From: Schistosoma haematobium | Lineage: Eukaryota > Platyhelminthes > Trematoda > Strigeidida > Schistosomatidae | NCBI RefSeq assembly: GCF_000699445.3 | Contig: NC_067196.1 | Coordinates: 47,471,364 to 47,535,363, forward strand | DNA: 64,000 nucleotides | Direction of reading: 5' to 3' | Shown: positions 1-11,861 of the stretch, piece by piece | How the letters are laid out: each line of letters opens with the position of its first letter | How positions within the stretch are numbered: position 1 is the stretch's first letter | Program-made: the position numbers and the translations under genes | The notes under the pieces: model-generated | Databases searched by the model: none | Told to the model about the DNA's origin: nothing | The model's input: the letters and a program-made list of their open reading frames with translations, nothing else

Positions 1-2822
1 AAAACGAACAATATAAAATTATTGATTCAATAAATCCTGTAACACTACTATTCAAGTATATCAATTTAAGTACTCAAATAGATCATTAAGTTATGTAAGA
101 GTTATTTTTCTGTCCTTGATTGTACAACTTTTCGTGTAAATCATTTAAGAGCACTGCTTTATTTTCATTTATCGAAGGGTTATCACGAACTAAGAAACAT
201 CGGATGGTTGTTTTGTTATGGAATAAAATTAAGGTAGTTTCTCACTGATAACACTGTACGGTGATTGTGATTCATTGAAAATTGATTAAAGATAAAAAAA
301 TTATGATGGTCATTGAATTTAAATTCAATCTCTATATGGTACTGCATTTGTCAAAATATCTAAATTTCATTATTTCAATCTTGTACAAGGTTTTGTTCAT
401 CCTTTCTTAAGAAGTTACAAAATATGGGGATTTTCATCTGGTATTAGTTGGTAATTGAAACTATCTTCAACTTATACAATTGTATGAAATCTATTTACTT
501 TGCTTGTACATAATTAACTTAAACCAAAGTAATTTGAGTAGTTTATAAATTGTACTATAATTTATTTATTTTTATGTCAATTCATTGATATACATTTTTC
601 AACAGTTCTGTACTTAACTCTGTGTCTCCTTTGAATTCTATTAATTTATTAACTTATCAGTAGTTAAACGTACTTGATTTCGATCTACACTAATTTTACC
701 TTACAGTTAAATTTCAATCATACATTTCTTTCAGATAATGAAACATTTCACCCAGAATCTTGATATTCATTAAATATACTGTGCTTTGAAATAATTATGT
801 TTTCAAATCTTAAATGACCATTTGATTTATCATACTAACTGGATTAATAATTTTACTATTAACTTATTCAACTTGTAAACTGTATTATCAAATACATACA
901 ACAATCTAAAATGAGCGAGCGAACACTTTGCATATCACATAAGGAACATGGAATTCACATTAAAAGAATTTGCAGTTGTTGTGTTGTTGTTTTTTTCAAG
1001 TTAGAAAAAAAGACGTTAATGTTTGTAAAGAGAAAGGGTTTTGAATTTGTAATCTTCAAAGTATCGATTAAATCGATACGTTCAACAATTGGAACCTTTT
1101 ATTAATGAAAATGATTGTCCAAGTGATTCATAAAATCTTTCGTTTATTATATATCATGTACTTCAAGTTAACGTCATGTTTATTTGTTGTGATGAATCTT
1201 TAAGCATTCGTCTAATATAATTAATTATTATGAACAATGGACAACTATGGAATTTCAAGTCTTCTTTAATTAGACCCAGTTAATCTAATCAATAGGGTAG
1301 GTAAGTTGTTTACTGAGAGATTCACTAATTCAAGGAGAAAACACTTTTTTTGAATAGAAATCCTGGATTTCGACCATACGAGTACTTACTTCATCAATGA
1401 AAATTTCCGAGAAGTAATAAAATTAAATATTAACACTTTAAGCTGTTAATCGATGAAATAGGGTTTTTCTGCTCCGAATTTCGATTCTTCCCTGCTATAT
1501 ATGGTCTAGGAAAAAGGCTTTTACATAAATTATTCTATCGTTAAATCAAATCAAACTAGATCATTCGATCATTTTTTACCCATGATATTTTCATGGTTGA
1601 TAAAACTACGTATGAAATTACATTTTTTCAGTTGCGTGAGACATGAGTATAAATTTAAACCGAAGGTAGCCTTCACCAGGAAACAATATCAAGTGGAGCA
1701 CCACCAAAAACTAAAGATTAGTTGATAAAAAAATATGCATCTGTCTCAGCGCTTCCATCAATTCATTTTCTATACTGGTCGCTATGTTTGACCATATCGA
1801 AATATGCATATCGTAGAATTGAGGATGTTATGTAAAACGTTGTCTTTGACATACTTACTCACAGGTAAAACATGAGGTAGGTGGGGAAGAGATCACTATT
1901 CGTTGTTTACTCATGTTAGTGCGATTGATTTGTTATTATCCTATCACATCACTTAACTACTTTAGAAATAGTGTAACTGGATAGCACACTATGATAAAAA
2001 CTGAAAGCGGTGTTAAGTACGGTAGCGATGACTAGCACATAATCTAGTTAGTAATGATGAGAAAAATGGAACTCGCGTATTTTAAAAAAAGGGTATTCGT
2101 AAAAACTTACATGTGTTTACCATTCACGTACTGTACAACCAAACAGGTAAAATATAACTACAGTGATGCTTGCCATCAAAATAGTGAAGTACCATCACGC
2201 TATTGGCTTAGATGTCATGAATGCCATTTTATAATTTGTGCAGCAGTCGACTATGTTAAAAGGTCCAACTGAATGACTTTCTTTATTACTACACGTAAAC
2301 TAAAAATGTGACGAACAAGATAATGATTTAGAAGATAAAAATGTATTTCCCTTGAATTGTTGCCTTTTTCAGTAAATGTGAAGTGCATAGACGTTGATCT
2401 ATCAAGTAGATGACAGTTTAAATCCATGGACAATGTCTTTTAACTTAATGAGAAAGTAATTTTATATTACATTGCCTTACAGAAGCTATCCTTCAATACC
2501 AAAATCTAATCACACAATCCTACATTTTGTTGTGTTCTGTTGGGTTTATTAACAACAATTCCAACTGGAAGTTCCTGATTAGAATATGACTTTATTTACT
2601 CATCTGATTAGCTATCACTAAATATGACAATCTTTTTAATACTAAGTAACACCAGGATATGTAGCTCTTTGGTTCATCTAAGTAACCATATTCCAGTAAA
2701 AAGGAACCCTTATTTTAACTGAATCAAATTCTATACAACTTGAAAGTTGGTCTTAGTCACCGTTACAATATTTCGACCCATACATATTGGTTAGCATTAA
2801 CTAAATTCATACAATGGTCAAA
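1..2822. other. AT-rich non-coding DNA
   Basis: No gene, RNA or known repeat is recognised. Open frames are short, AT-driven and lack domain features. The downstream boundary is the 3' tail of the RTE element. Confidence 0.6.
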
Positions 2823-2837
2823 AATTACTTACTTAGT

Positions 2838-5240
2838 TTACTTACACCTGTTACTCCTCGTGAAGGAGCATAGGTCGCTCACCAGCATTCTCCATCCAAC
2901 CCTGTCCTGGGCAATCCTTTCCAGCTCCTTCCAGTTGTAATTCATCCTTTTCATATCTGCTTCTATTATCCGACGTAACGTGTTCTTTGGCCTTCCTCTT
3001 TTCCGCTTCCCTTCAGGATTCCAAGTTAGAGCTTGCCTCGTGATGCAGTTTGACGATTTGCGTAATGTATGTCCTATCCATTTCCATCGTCTTTTCCTAG
3101 TTTCTTCTTCAGCTGGAAGTTGGTTTGTTCTCTCCCACAGAAGGCTATTGCTGATGGTATCCGGCCAATGGATGTTGAGTATCTTGCGTAGACAGCTATT
3201 TATAAATACTTGTACTTTCTTGATTGTGGTTGTTGTAGTTCTACAAGTTTCAGCTCCATACAGTAGAATTGCCTTGACGTTCGTATTGAAGATTCTCACT
3301 TTGATATTGGTTGAAAGTTGTTTTGAGTTCCATATGTTCTTCAATTGTAGGAATGCGGCCCTTGCTTTGCCAATCCTCGCCTTTACGTCTGCATCTGAAC
3401 CTCCATGTCTATCGACGATGCTTCCCAGATATGTGAAGGATTCTACATCTTCCAGAGTTTCGCCATCAAGGGTGATTGGATTGCTGTTCTCCGCTTTGAA
3501 TTTGAGGACCTTGGTTTTCCCTTTGTGTATACTGAGGCCTACTGATGCAGAGACTGCTGCTACATTGGCTGTCTTTATCTGAATCTGTTCACGTGTACGT
3601 GATAGGAGGGCTAGGTCATCTGCGAAGTCCAGATCGTCTAATTGGTTCTGAGCTGTCCATTGTATTCCGTGTTTTCCTTCAGATGTCGAGGTCTTCATAA
3701 TCCAGTCGACCACCAGAAGAAAGAGGAAGGGAGAGAGTAAACAGCCTTGTCTGACTCCGGTCCTTACTTGGAATGCATCTGTCAGCTGTCCTCCATGCAC
3801 TACTTTGCACTGTAGTCCGTCGTATGAGTTCCGGATAATATTGACAATCTTCTCAGGAACTCCGTAGTGTCGAAGAAGTTTCCATAATGTCCTCCTATCT
3901 ACACTGTCGAATGCCTTTTCATAATCAATGAAGTTGATGTATAGTGACGAGTTCCACTCAACTGATTGTTCGACGATGATCCGTAGTGTTGCAATTTGGT
4001 CTGTGCACGACCGATCCTTTCGGAATCCAGCTTGTTGATTTCGAAGTTGGGCATCTACTGCATCCTTCATCCGGTTCAGCAACACTCTGTTGAAGACTTT
4101 CCCTGGTATTGACAGTAGTGTAATGCCTCTGTAGTTTTCATATTTGCTCAGATCTCCTTTCTTTGGAATCTTGATGAGGTGTCCTTCTTTCCAGTCCATT
4201 GGCACTTGTTCCTCCTCCCAAATCTTTTTGAATAGAGGGTAAAGCATGCTTGTGGTTACTTCGACGTCTGATTTCAGTGCTTCAGCTGGTATGTTGTCGG
4301 GTCCTGCTGCTTTCCCGTTCTTGATTTGTCTGACGGCCATTCTAATTTCTTCCGTCGTTGGTGGGTTGACATCTATAGGAAGATCTGTGTGTGCTACTTT
4401 GATGTTCGGTGGATTCATTGGAGCCGGCCTATTCAGGAGTTCCTCGAAGTATTCTACCCATCTGTTTCGCTGTTGTTGAATTTCAGTGATTGGCTTGCCT
4501 TCTTTGTCTTTGACCGGCCTCTCTGGTTTACTGTATTTCCCTGATAGTTTCTTCGTTGTATCGTAGAGCTGTTTCATATTTCCTTCTCTAGCAGCTTTTT
4601 CTGCCGTCGTTGCTAGTTCTTCCACGTATTTCTTCCTGTCGGCTCTAATGCTCCTCTTCACTTGCTTGTTTGCTTCTATGTATTCAGCTTGTGCTTGGAC
4701 TTTCTCTGCTCGTGTTTGGCTGTTGTTAATTGCTGTCTTCTTGTTCTTCCTTTCTTTGATCTTGTCCAGTGTTTCTATAGAGATCCATTCCTTATGATGG
4801 TGTTTCTTTAGGCCCAGAACCTCTTGACACGTTGAAGTCAATGTTTCTTTGATGCCTTTCCAGTTGTCCTCCATGGTAGTTTCTTCTTCCTTCAGTAGAT
4901 CTTGAAAGGCTTGGAATCTGTTGTTGAGAGCTATCTTGAATTCATTGAGTTTGTCAGTATCTCGAAGGAAGGCTGTATTGAACCTTTGTAGTGCTGTTTG
5001 TCCACTTGTCCAGTTCTTTTTTAGCTTCAGTTTTAAATTGACTACAACTAGGTGGTGATCTGAAGCTACGTCAGCTCCTCTCCTGGTTCTCACATCTTCC
5101 ATTGTCCTTCGGAATTTTTGTTGATGCAAATATGGTCTATCTGGTTCTCTGTAGTGTGGTCCGGTGAGATCCATGTAGCCTTGTGTATACGTTTGTGTGG
5201 AAATATTGTGCCTCCTATGACTAATTTGTTGAATGCACAC
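2838..5240 (-). CDS. RTE reverse transcriptase half of the retrotransposon ORF
   Basis: An 800-residue frame. The first 40 or so residues are out-of-frame nuclease sequence, so the real join with the upstream half is near 5,110. It then carries the end of the nuclease (SDHHLVV), a long basic linker (about residues 150-270) and the reverse transcriptase. RT motifs are [11 protein letters not shown] (about 437), [15 protein letters not shown] (about 495) and FADDLALL (about 538), which is the intact catalytic box. The carboxy end has WIGHTLRK and [11 protein letters not shown], conserved in every copy here. No stop interrupts it. The termination codon is the first TAA of the 3' tail repeat, so there is essentially no 3' UTR. 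Confidence 0.92.
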   Translation of the reverse strand: MCIQQISHRRHNISTQTYTQGYMDLTGPHYREPDRPYLHQQKFRRTMEDVRTRRGADVASDHHLVVVNLKLKLKKNWTSGQTALQRFNTAFLRDTDKLNEFKIALNNRFQAFQDLLKEEETTMEDNWKGIKETLTSTCQEVLGLKKHHHKEWISIETLDKIKERKNKKTAINNSQTRAEKVQAQAEYIEANKQVKRSIRADRKKYVEELATTAEKAAREGNMKQLYDTTKKLSGKYSKPERPVKDKEGKPITEIQQQRNRWVEYFEELLNRPAPMNPPNIKVAHTDLPIDVNPPTTEEIRMAVRQIKNGKAAGPDNIPAEALKSDVEVTTSMLYPLFKKIWEEEQVPMDWKEGHLIKIPKKGDLSKYENYRGITLLSIPGKVFNRVLLNRMKDAVDAQLRNQQAGFRKDRSCTDQIATLRIIVEQSVEWNSSLYINFIDYEKAFDSVDRRTLWKLLRHYGVPEKIVNIIRNSYDGLQCKVVHGGQLTDAFQVRTGVRQGCLLSPFLFLLVVDWIMKTSTSEGKHGIQWTAQNQLDDLDFADDLALLSRTREQIQIKTANVAAVSASVGLSIHKGKTKVLKFKAENSNPITLDGETLEDVESFTYLGSIVDRHGGSDADVKARIGKARAAFLQLKNIWNSKQLSTNIKVRIFNTNVKAILLYGAETCRTTTTTIKKVQVFINSCLRKILNIHWPDTISNSLLWERTNQLPAEEETRKRRWKWIGHTLRKSSNCITRQALTWNPEGKRKRGRPKNTLRRIIEADMKRMNYNWKELERIAQDRVGWRMLVSDLCSFTRSNRCK

Positions 5241-5857
5241 AAATTTGCAAATCTTTCTCCATTTTCGTTCCTCTCTCCCAGTCCATGTCGTCCCATAATA
5301 TCTTCATATCCAGTGTTGTCTATTCCGACCTTGGCATTTAGATCTCCCATCAGAATGGTGAGGTCCTTTCTTGAGCATTTCTCTATGATTGACTGCAGCC
5401 GCTCGTAGAATTGATCTTTAATGTCGTCGTTGCTACCATTGGTGGGTGCATGACATTGGATAATATTCATTAAGATCCCCTCCTTCTTTGTTTTGAATGA
5501 TGCTTTGATGATTCTGGATCCGTGGGATTCCCATCCTACAAGTGCATTTCGTGCTACTTTGGACAGCATTAGAGCAACTCCCTGAGTGTGTGGAGCATTT
5601 TCCTCTTCGTGACCGGAGTATAGCAGCATCTCTCCCGTAGCTAGCCTTTTCTGTCCAGCTTGGGTCCAGTGGGTTTCGCTGATTCCCAGTACTGCTAAGT
5701 TGTATCTCCTCATTTCCGTTGCAAGTTGACTGGTCTTCCCAGTTTCCCACATTGTTCGAACGTTCCATGTACCTATAAAAATTTTTGCTCTGGTTGTTAG
5801 AAGGGGCATCGGCCTCGTGGCTTCCGAACGAACTCGGCTTTCACCATGAAGCGTCAT
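5090..5857 (-). CDS. RTE endonuclease half of the retrotransposon ORF
   Basis: A 255-residue frame that is the amino-terminal half of the RTE polyprotein. It is an exonuclease/endonuclease/phosphatase-fold nuclease that nicks target DNA to prime reverse transcription. Visible motifs in order are GTWNVRTM (about residues 29-36), ISETHW (about 59-64), GDLNAKVG (about 170) and QIDHI (about 239). The final SDHH motif lies in the other frame, after the shift. The first ATG at 5,857 is the natural start: the frame upstream is open but has no other ATG before a stop in the leader. After about residue 247 the frame becomes out-of-register sequence, because one A appears to be missing from an A-run near 5,110. 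A sequencing error would leave the element intact. Confidence 0.88.
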   Translation of the reverse strand: MTLHGESRVRSEATRPMPLLTTRAKIFIGTWNVRTMWETGKTSQLATEMRRYNLAVLGISETHWTQAGQKRLATGEMLLYSGHEEENAPHTQGVALMLSKVARNALVGWESHGSRIIKASFKTKKEGILMNIIQCHAPTNGSNDDIKDQFYERLQSIIEKCSRKDLTILMGDLNAKVGIDNTGYEDIMGRHGLGERNENGERFANLCAFNKLVIGGTIFPHKRIHKATWISPDHTTENQIDHICINKNSEGQWKM

Positions 5858-6045
5858 AATTCTTCTAAGTGAAGACCTTCTAACTCTCAGGGCAGAGTTA
5901 AAATGGTTTGAATTATTTTTTCTGGTAAGCGTTTTTTTAGCGAGTTAGTTTTCTACGGGATGGGGACGCTAACCCCATGCCCAACCCTCCTCCTTTACCC
6001 GGGCTTGGGACCGGCAGTAACTCTAGAAGAGCTACAGGCGGAGTT
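5858..6045 (-). other. RTE 5' leader (untranslated, structured)
   Basis: This is the sequence between the RTE 5' end and the first in-frame ATG. Read on the minus strand it is GC-rich against the AT-rich background. It can form an 8-bp hairpin near its start (GTAGCTCT paired with AGAGTTAC) and a second strong hairpin (ATGGGG, 6- to 7-nt loop, CCCCAT). The second hairpin is shared with the isolated leader at 42,972. RTE leaders in some animals carry HDV-like ribozymes and internal promoters. Either role is possible here, but I could not complete an HDV-like fold by eye. Confidence 0.6.
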
Positions 6046-6051
6046 TCAAAA

Positions 6052-8214
6052 TACTAAAGTCATTATTCATAAACTAGTTACTTTCTAATCAATTTCATGT
6101 AAATTATTAAGTAAGTTTATCACAGGATAATCTTTTTCAACTAATATTATATTTCTATAGTGTGTTTTTTTCTCGAAATCTTGCTAAATAATAAATTGGA
6201 AAGATGCACTAAATAAAGACATAGTCGTTCTTTGTTTGGATTTTTTTTTAACCATTTACTTTACAGTCAATTGGTGCATAAAAATGAGTCATCAACCTCG
6301 GTAATAGTTGGTCTAAAAAAAACAATTTTTTTTTTAAAAAAAACTCTTTTAAAGTGCAAACACTTATGGGGTATTTATTGTATAGGTGTGTGAGTGTTTA
6401 TGTCTTGTATAAGTGTACATAATGAGTGCGTTCATATGTGAATAGGCATTTAGCATTGATCTGATGCTATCATAAGACTAAGTTTTATCTAAATTATTCT
6501 GGTCAACTTTTCAGCCTTTATAACTTCATATGTTTATAGTATATATCATGAATTTCATATACTATACACAAACATTTCAAACATTCCATAGATCCATCAA
6601 TAAGTCACTTGGAGAAATTTTGAAGGAATAAATCATTGGTATTGACTACAACCAAGAAATATTGTTTAATCGGACCAATGAATAAAGGACTCGATATCAA
6701 AAATTTGATAATATTTAGGATAAGTTATGGAAAAATTCATTAGTTGTTGAGATCCATTGAAAACATTGATAAAAATATTTCTTCTCAAGTGAATCAATTA
6801 TTTCAGCGACTGTAAGGATGATTCATGTCCACAACATCTGTTGACTCACTGTGTAAATGAAAAAATCGAATGTCTATGGATCACTATTACCCTCTTAATT
6901 CTCTGTCTGGATGATCGGTCAGGAACTGAGTTTAGGAAAACCATCCAGAAATTCCAAATTGAGAAAATTGTGAAATGACTAGACAAAAACTTTTAGAGGT
7001 ACTTTGGATAGTTCAAACAAATATACTGCCACAAATGGTGGTTATTTTGAAATTGGTCAGACTGAAGGACTCTGAAGTTTGTAGAATATAGATTTGATGG
7101 GTTCACCTCAAATATTCATTAGACAGATTGTGTGTTTATTTCTATTCCAATAAATTGCTGGAGAATAATTAGCTCTTAGTGGTCCTGGATTGTGTGATTA
7201 TCTTATCAACTTATAAACATCGTCAATTTTCGTATATAATCATCGTTTTAAATTACGTTAGTGAATAATGGAATTAAAATAAGTCAAATACGAGAATGAA
7301 TTTTTGAATACATATATTTTGTACAATCGTTGAGCAAAACAGACAATCAGAGAAATGGAGATAAGGAAGCGAAGCGGAACGAATTGGAGAAGGCATATTA
7401 GCCAACTCACTTTAATTAAGCATTACTCAATATTTATACTCAAGTCGAATCGAGGTGAATAAGCAACAAGGTTATGAGTGACTCAAGAAGAATGAGTAAA
7501 TTGGTCTGTCCGGAAACTAGAATAAGTTATGTGGGCTAGACATAGAGCCAGCCATTACAAGCTAGTTTGCAATATTCCCTTCACGACAAATGACTCAGCA
7601 TCGTGATGTATTTTATTTTATGTTGGGTAGATGAGGATGATCTGAATTTTCTTTTCATATTCATCCTGAAACTAGTCGTCTATAAACCTAAATAAACTCA
7701 AACCTTTACTACTCAGTGTTTTCAGTTAATAAAGTTACCACAGAGCTATTCAAATAGGCACGAATGACTATAAAATTTAGTTACATGGTCTCTCATTTAA
7801 TACATTTCATCATTCAACATCTACAATTATTCTAAACCTTATATCATCATTCACTTGCTAAAAATATTTAAGTCAACAGTCAACCATAATCTGTATGTAA
7901 ATTTCAATAATACTGACTATATTCCAGTGCCATATACAGCAATAGTTATTCATGCTTCAACATGCTGTTAAAATAGGCTTATATAACACAAAAATCTTTC
8001 GTATACCATCAACAATCTAATGTATTTTAAGATTCTACATGAAATCGCAATCTGCAAAATGATTGTACTGTAAATGCACTCCAGTAATATACCGTTTAAT
8101 ACTCAATAGACAGTTTCATAAAAAACTTTAATTCATCAGTCTTATTAGTTGTAAATAGTACTATTCATAAAGTGATGAGTGCTTAATTTTATTCTATTTA
8201 CTTAAACCAATTTT
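6052..8214. other. Non-coding DNA between RTE and repeat cluster
   Basis: No gene seen. The only recognisable content is the dispersed repeat at about 7,250-7,560 that also occurs at 44.3-44.7 kb. Confidence 0.55.
7250..7560 (+). repeat. Dispersed repeat, unnamed (copy 1)
   Basis: Diverged but alignable with 44,345-44,710 in the same orientation. Shared blocks include GTCAAATACGAGAATG, a GAGAAACGAAGCGAAG-like purine block, GCCAACTC, TCAATATTTATA and TCTGTCC near the end. There is no coding content. It could be an LTR or the end of an element whose body is missing. I do not recognise the family. Confidence 0.55.
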
Positions 8215-8505
8215 AAGTCATGAACTGATCATGGCTAGGTCACTAATGGAAACTAGGAAGCACTGAAGATGGTTACGCAAAGTCATGAATTGACTGGAGT
8301 TAGATTTGTGAACAACTGTGTGGTAGCCCAGAGTTTGTGAGCAGGATGGAAGGTCCTGGGTTCTACCCTCTGTGATAGCGTCGCTGAGGACCCCTTTACT
8401 GAAATGAAACAGTTGTCCAGTGCTATCTGATTTTCAGTTGTGGTCTAGCTAAGATCATTTCGCGATCTAAGCTCAAAGGTTCTGTAATCCCCACGAACCT
8501 TCCTA
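8215..8505 (+). repeat. Hammerhead repeat family B, fold-back copy, degenerate
   Basis: Begins with an inverted piece of the B 3' region (8,216-8,265), then runs in plus orientation through the tRNA-like B box (GGGTTCTACCC), a damaged hammerhead (CTGAGGAC, later GAAAC) and the CAGTGC plus TGGTCTAGC tail. The ribozyme core is broken, because A9 and G10 differ and stem II is lost. Confidence 0.65.
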
Positions 8506-9388
8506 TACAAATATAAATCATATTTCTTATGAATTAAGACGAGAAAAGTGAGTCAATTTCAAAATACTAAAAAACTTTAGGGCGTCAATCATGTTAAACA
8601 CTAAGGTTAAAGTTAGATTACTGTAATACATTGTCGACGAAAGATACTGGTAACATTTGAAATAAATAGTTATTGCTTATAAAAAAATAAAGTACCAGTT
8701 ATCAAATGGTTATATGTATATATGCATAAACAGCCTGGTTAAAAAGTTTATATTATTAAATTTAGTAACATCCTTTGAATGTAACAAGATACATAAAACT
8801 TCCTGAAGCACCTTGAGAAATTAATTGGATTAACAAAGACTGATTCCTAAGAAACATAAAAACTTATCGAAACTTAACACTGTTGTTTAAAACAGTTCAT
8901 CCGTTCTGCAACAAACAACTTCAAGTGCTAATACTATCTAAATATTAAGAAGCTTAGTGGAGCAGGTTTGAATCTCACATAGAGAACCAGTTCTCCTAGC
9001 GTTACAAATAAGCTTTTTTGACGGGTCCTAACTAGTATGAAGACTAGGTCTAGAATGTGTTTTCTGACTGCATGCAACCAAATAACTTCAAAAATAAAGT
9101 TCGTTCTAGTATTAAGTTACTTAAATTAATGTCTAGTGCTGTTGGATAGATAGTATTACACCTTTACTAAAGACTAATCAACATGATATTACTGATTGAT
9201 TAATGTAAACATCGTATCCTATAAATATTAATATTGCTTGCCATTTTATATATTTGGTCATAATAAAATTGCAAATTTAACAGCACCAGTCATAATTGAC
9301 CATTCTCACTAGAATAATACTTGATAATTATTGGCATACTTTGATTTTTTTACCTGTTCTGGTAAGGTGTGCAATCACAGTTTTTATT
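8506..9388. other. Non-coding DNA
   Basis: AT-rich. No gene, RNA or repeat recognised. Confidence 0.5.
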
Positions 9389-9560
9389 AATGTTGGATAG
9401 TGTCTAGTAGTTGAATCCAGGACACATTTTCATCCTATTCAGGACTCGTCGACTGAACGTACCTCCATCCCATTGTTGATGTTTGTATAAATTCTAACTC
9501 GTTACCTTCCACATTAAACTTCTCAACGTTATCCACTGAGCTACTAAGTCTAGATAGCCG
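9389..9560 (-). repeat. Hammerhead repeat family A (Sm-alpha-like), minus strand
   Basis: Read on the minus strand: a tRNA-like head (TAGCTCAGTGGATAAC), a weak B box, then hammerhead remains (GACGAG, stem II TCCTGAATAGGA, GAAA, GTGTC, CTGGATT). The first two core bases are TC instead of CT, so self-cleavage is unlikely. The same layout as the complete copy at 29,368 supports the assignment. Confidence 0.72.
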
Positions 9561-10149
9561 ATTGCAATTCTTAATATTGACAATCGAAAAACATAAACTC
9601 CCTCAAATTATTTGTAATTCATAGTTCCATTTCAGTTTATAATCTGTTTATATCTTTAAATCACTTAACATTTTCTTAATGACTTTTACTAGCATTATTA
9701 TTTATTTCCTCATGGTATAAAATGACTTATTCATTGTGTCATTCAAGAAGTTTCACCTCCGTAATGTTAATTATATGTACTGTTTAAAGGTTGAACTAAA
9801 CAAAAAGAATATTTATTTAGCATTCAGTCTTCTATTCGAGGTCTAAGTATTGTTCACCTTTGACTGAAATAAAATGAAAATCCAACTTGAACTGCTTTTG
9901 AATTCAAGTATAATTTACTCATTACATTTGAGACTGTTTATTTCAAAGGGAACTAATGAATAAAAACGTCAAATTCTGAATTCTATATTAAATAAAGTTG
10001 GAGGTACTTGTTATTCCACAGTATTTCTACCAAACTGATTACTTCATAATTCACACTAACAAACCTGCATAACTACAGAAGGTTGAAATTTTATAAATTA
10101 CATCACAGACAGACCCAGATAATTTCTGGGTTTGATATGGGAAAACTTG
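9561..10149. other. Non-coding DNA
   Basis: AT-rich. Nothing recognised. Confidence 0.5.
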
Positions 10150-10440
10150 ATTAATGGATTTCAGTCAAAGACAATCGAAGGTGGTTGTGCAATATCGTAA
10201 ACTGGCTAAAGTTATATGTATATAAACCATGGATCCCTGCTCGGCACTCTTAACATCGAGCCCTCAGATCAAGATCCGAAGATCCTTGGCTCGATCCCTC
10301 ATGGGTTTGTGGGTACGTACTGGTGACTAGCCTCATACTAGGTCAGAACGGCTCTCAATGCTTCTTGGTCTTCAATGAGTGTCTAGCTGGGATCAATTCA
10401 TGATGTTATGTATGAAAATTTCGATAATGAAAAGGTTTAA
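10150..10440 (+). repeat. Hammerhead repeat family B, degenerate
   Basis: Follows the family B order: the AAGACAATCGA block, a TAAACTGGCTAAAGTTA block, a box-B-like GGCTCGATCCC, then a worn hammerhead region ending near the tail. The core CTGANGAG is lost. Confidence 0.55.
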
Positions 10441-11109
10441 CAATTTTACCAAAATGTTTGTACCTTATTGACTAATTTCTTAGATATTTAGTTACATTTA
10501 TTATTACTAAATAAAGATGATGCTGACTAAAATAAAATGAATGAACCAACTTTTGGGATCTTTTGCTATTTGGAACTTATGAATGAACTGTGTAGCCTTT
10601 CAGGATGAAATAATCTATGATGGTTCATCTCAAAGATATCTTATTAGTTAATGTAGAACAATAACGTTTATTCAAATGACGAACAAAAACTCTATTTGGT
10701 AAATAAAGAAGGAACGAATTGAGCGAAGAAATTTCTTTTCAATTAGTTTTTCATCATGGCTCTACACTAATATATATACGTTTTACAATAATAATATAAT
10801 ACTCATAGAGTGGATACGTTACGTAATAATTACATAATGACATTTAAATTAACATTCAGTAATTGGAAGAGAGAGGATTATTAATATTCAAAGTAATCAA
10901 GAAGTTGCTATGTTGTGTAATATAAGAAACAAAGAAGGAATAGAATTTTACCGGATGGTCAATAGGATAGTAGTTACGTAAGAATCAAGAGATGAATGTT
11001 GAGAAGTTATAAGGCTCAAAAGCGATAGAAACAAAATTACAAAATTTTTTTTTTTTAAATTAAAATAAAAATGGAAGAAGCATGAAAAATAGTTCTTCTG
11101 ACGGAAATG

Positions 11110-11450
11110 TTATACTGAAGGCCAGGGTAGAGAAAGTGGTTGAACGAATTTCTTTTGGATGCAAAGGTCAGGTTTGTGAACATGGATTGCGATGGCTTCC
11201 GCAATGTGCAAAAGGCGCACTCGTAAACCATGTGGTAGATTTGATGGAATATTGTAGATAACCTTAAAAGCTTTATTCACTTCGACTTGATGACCTGTGT
11301 CAACCAAGTGAGAGAGAATAGAACTTTTAATCACTTTCACCTGTCCTTTGCTTAGCCATGTTGGATGATGTTCTGTAATGCGGTGACGGACCTGTCGAAT
11401 TGTACGTCATGACTCAGAAACTAAGAAGAGCGGTACAAAAAACATTTAAT
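11110..11450 (-). pseudogene. PLE GIY-YIG endonuclease fragment, left arm
   Basis: The minus-strand copy of the carboxy end of a PLE polyprotein. Its open part (11,110-11,340) encodes 76 residues identical to the right arm, with SSILSHLVDTGHQ and NIPSNLPHG. It is 5'-truncated at about 11,450, inside the linker before the endonuclease. Confidence 0.75.
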
Positions 11451-11451
11451 G

Positions 11452-11861
11452 CTGCCAAATTAAATGTCATCTTCTACAACCACCCGAAAATAAGAACATC
11501 CATTAAAGACAGACTGCCAGAATTAAATGTTTTTGTACCGCTCTTCTTAGTTTCTGAGTCATGACGTACAATTCGACAGGTCCGTCACCGCATTACAGAA
11601 CATCATCCAACATGGCTAAGCAAAGGACAGGTGAAAGTGATTAAAAGTTCTATTCTCTCTCACTTGGTTGACACAGGTCATCAAGTCGAAGTGAATAAAG
11701 CTTTTAAGGTTATCTACAATATTCCATCAAATCTACCACATGGTTTACGAGTGCGCCTTTTGCACATTGCGGAAGCCATCGCAATCCATGTTCACAAACC
11801 TGACCTTTGCATCCAAAAGAAATTCGTTCAACCACTTTCTCTACCCTGGCCTTCAGTATAA
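11452..11861 (+). pseudogene. PLE GIY-YIG endonuclease fragment, right arm
   Basis: This is the carboxy end of a Penelope-like polyprotein, with reverse transcriptase absent. The frame reads through the loop (KLNVIFYNHP, then SIKDRLPELNV), meets a TGA at about 11,561 where the YIG motif should be, then continues as RTIRQVRHRITEHHPTWLSKGQ and SSILSHLVDTGHQ to a stop at 11,861. The spacing of R, EH and HLVDTGH fits the PLE GIY-YIG nuclease. The YIG motif itself is destroyed by a small deletion, so the fragment cannot be an active nuclease. About 415 nt of 3' UTR follow. What else it could be: only the nuclease end is present, so the PLE subfamily is not assigned. Confidence 0.8.

Larger units (their letters stand above)
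2824..6045 (-). mobile_element. Near full-length RTE-clade (SR2-like) non-LTR retrotransposon
   Basis: An element of about 3.2 kb, read on the minus strand. It has a leader of about 190 nt, then one long coding region for an apurinic-type endonuclease followed by reverse transcriptase, and ends at once in a TAAG/TTAG-type tandem tail. The same tail closes four other copies in this window (21.7, 26.4, 31.46 and 50.9 kb), which fixes the 3' end. The 5' end is set by homology of the leader to the isolated leader copy at 42,972-43,110. A short duplication (TCAAAA) flanks both sides and may be the target-site duplication, but it is too short to be sure. The size is normal for RTE elements. The only lesion seen is a one-base shift between the endonuclease and RT halves near 5,110. 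Confidence 0.9.

Noticed and set aside
2980..3582. Open frame of 200 codons on the plus strand, opposite the RTE ORF
   Set aside because: It is the antisense of the RT carboxy domain. The same shadow recurs at 21,024, 25,577 and 31,570 wherever an RTE copy lies.
5858..6045. Confident call of an HDV-like ribozyme in the RTE leader
   Set aside because: A hairpin matching P4 is possible, but I could not place P1, P2 and the catalytic C together in both copies.
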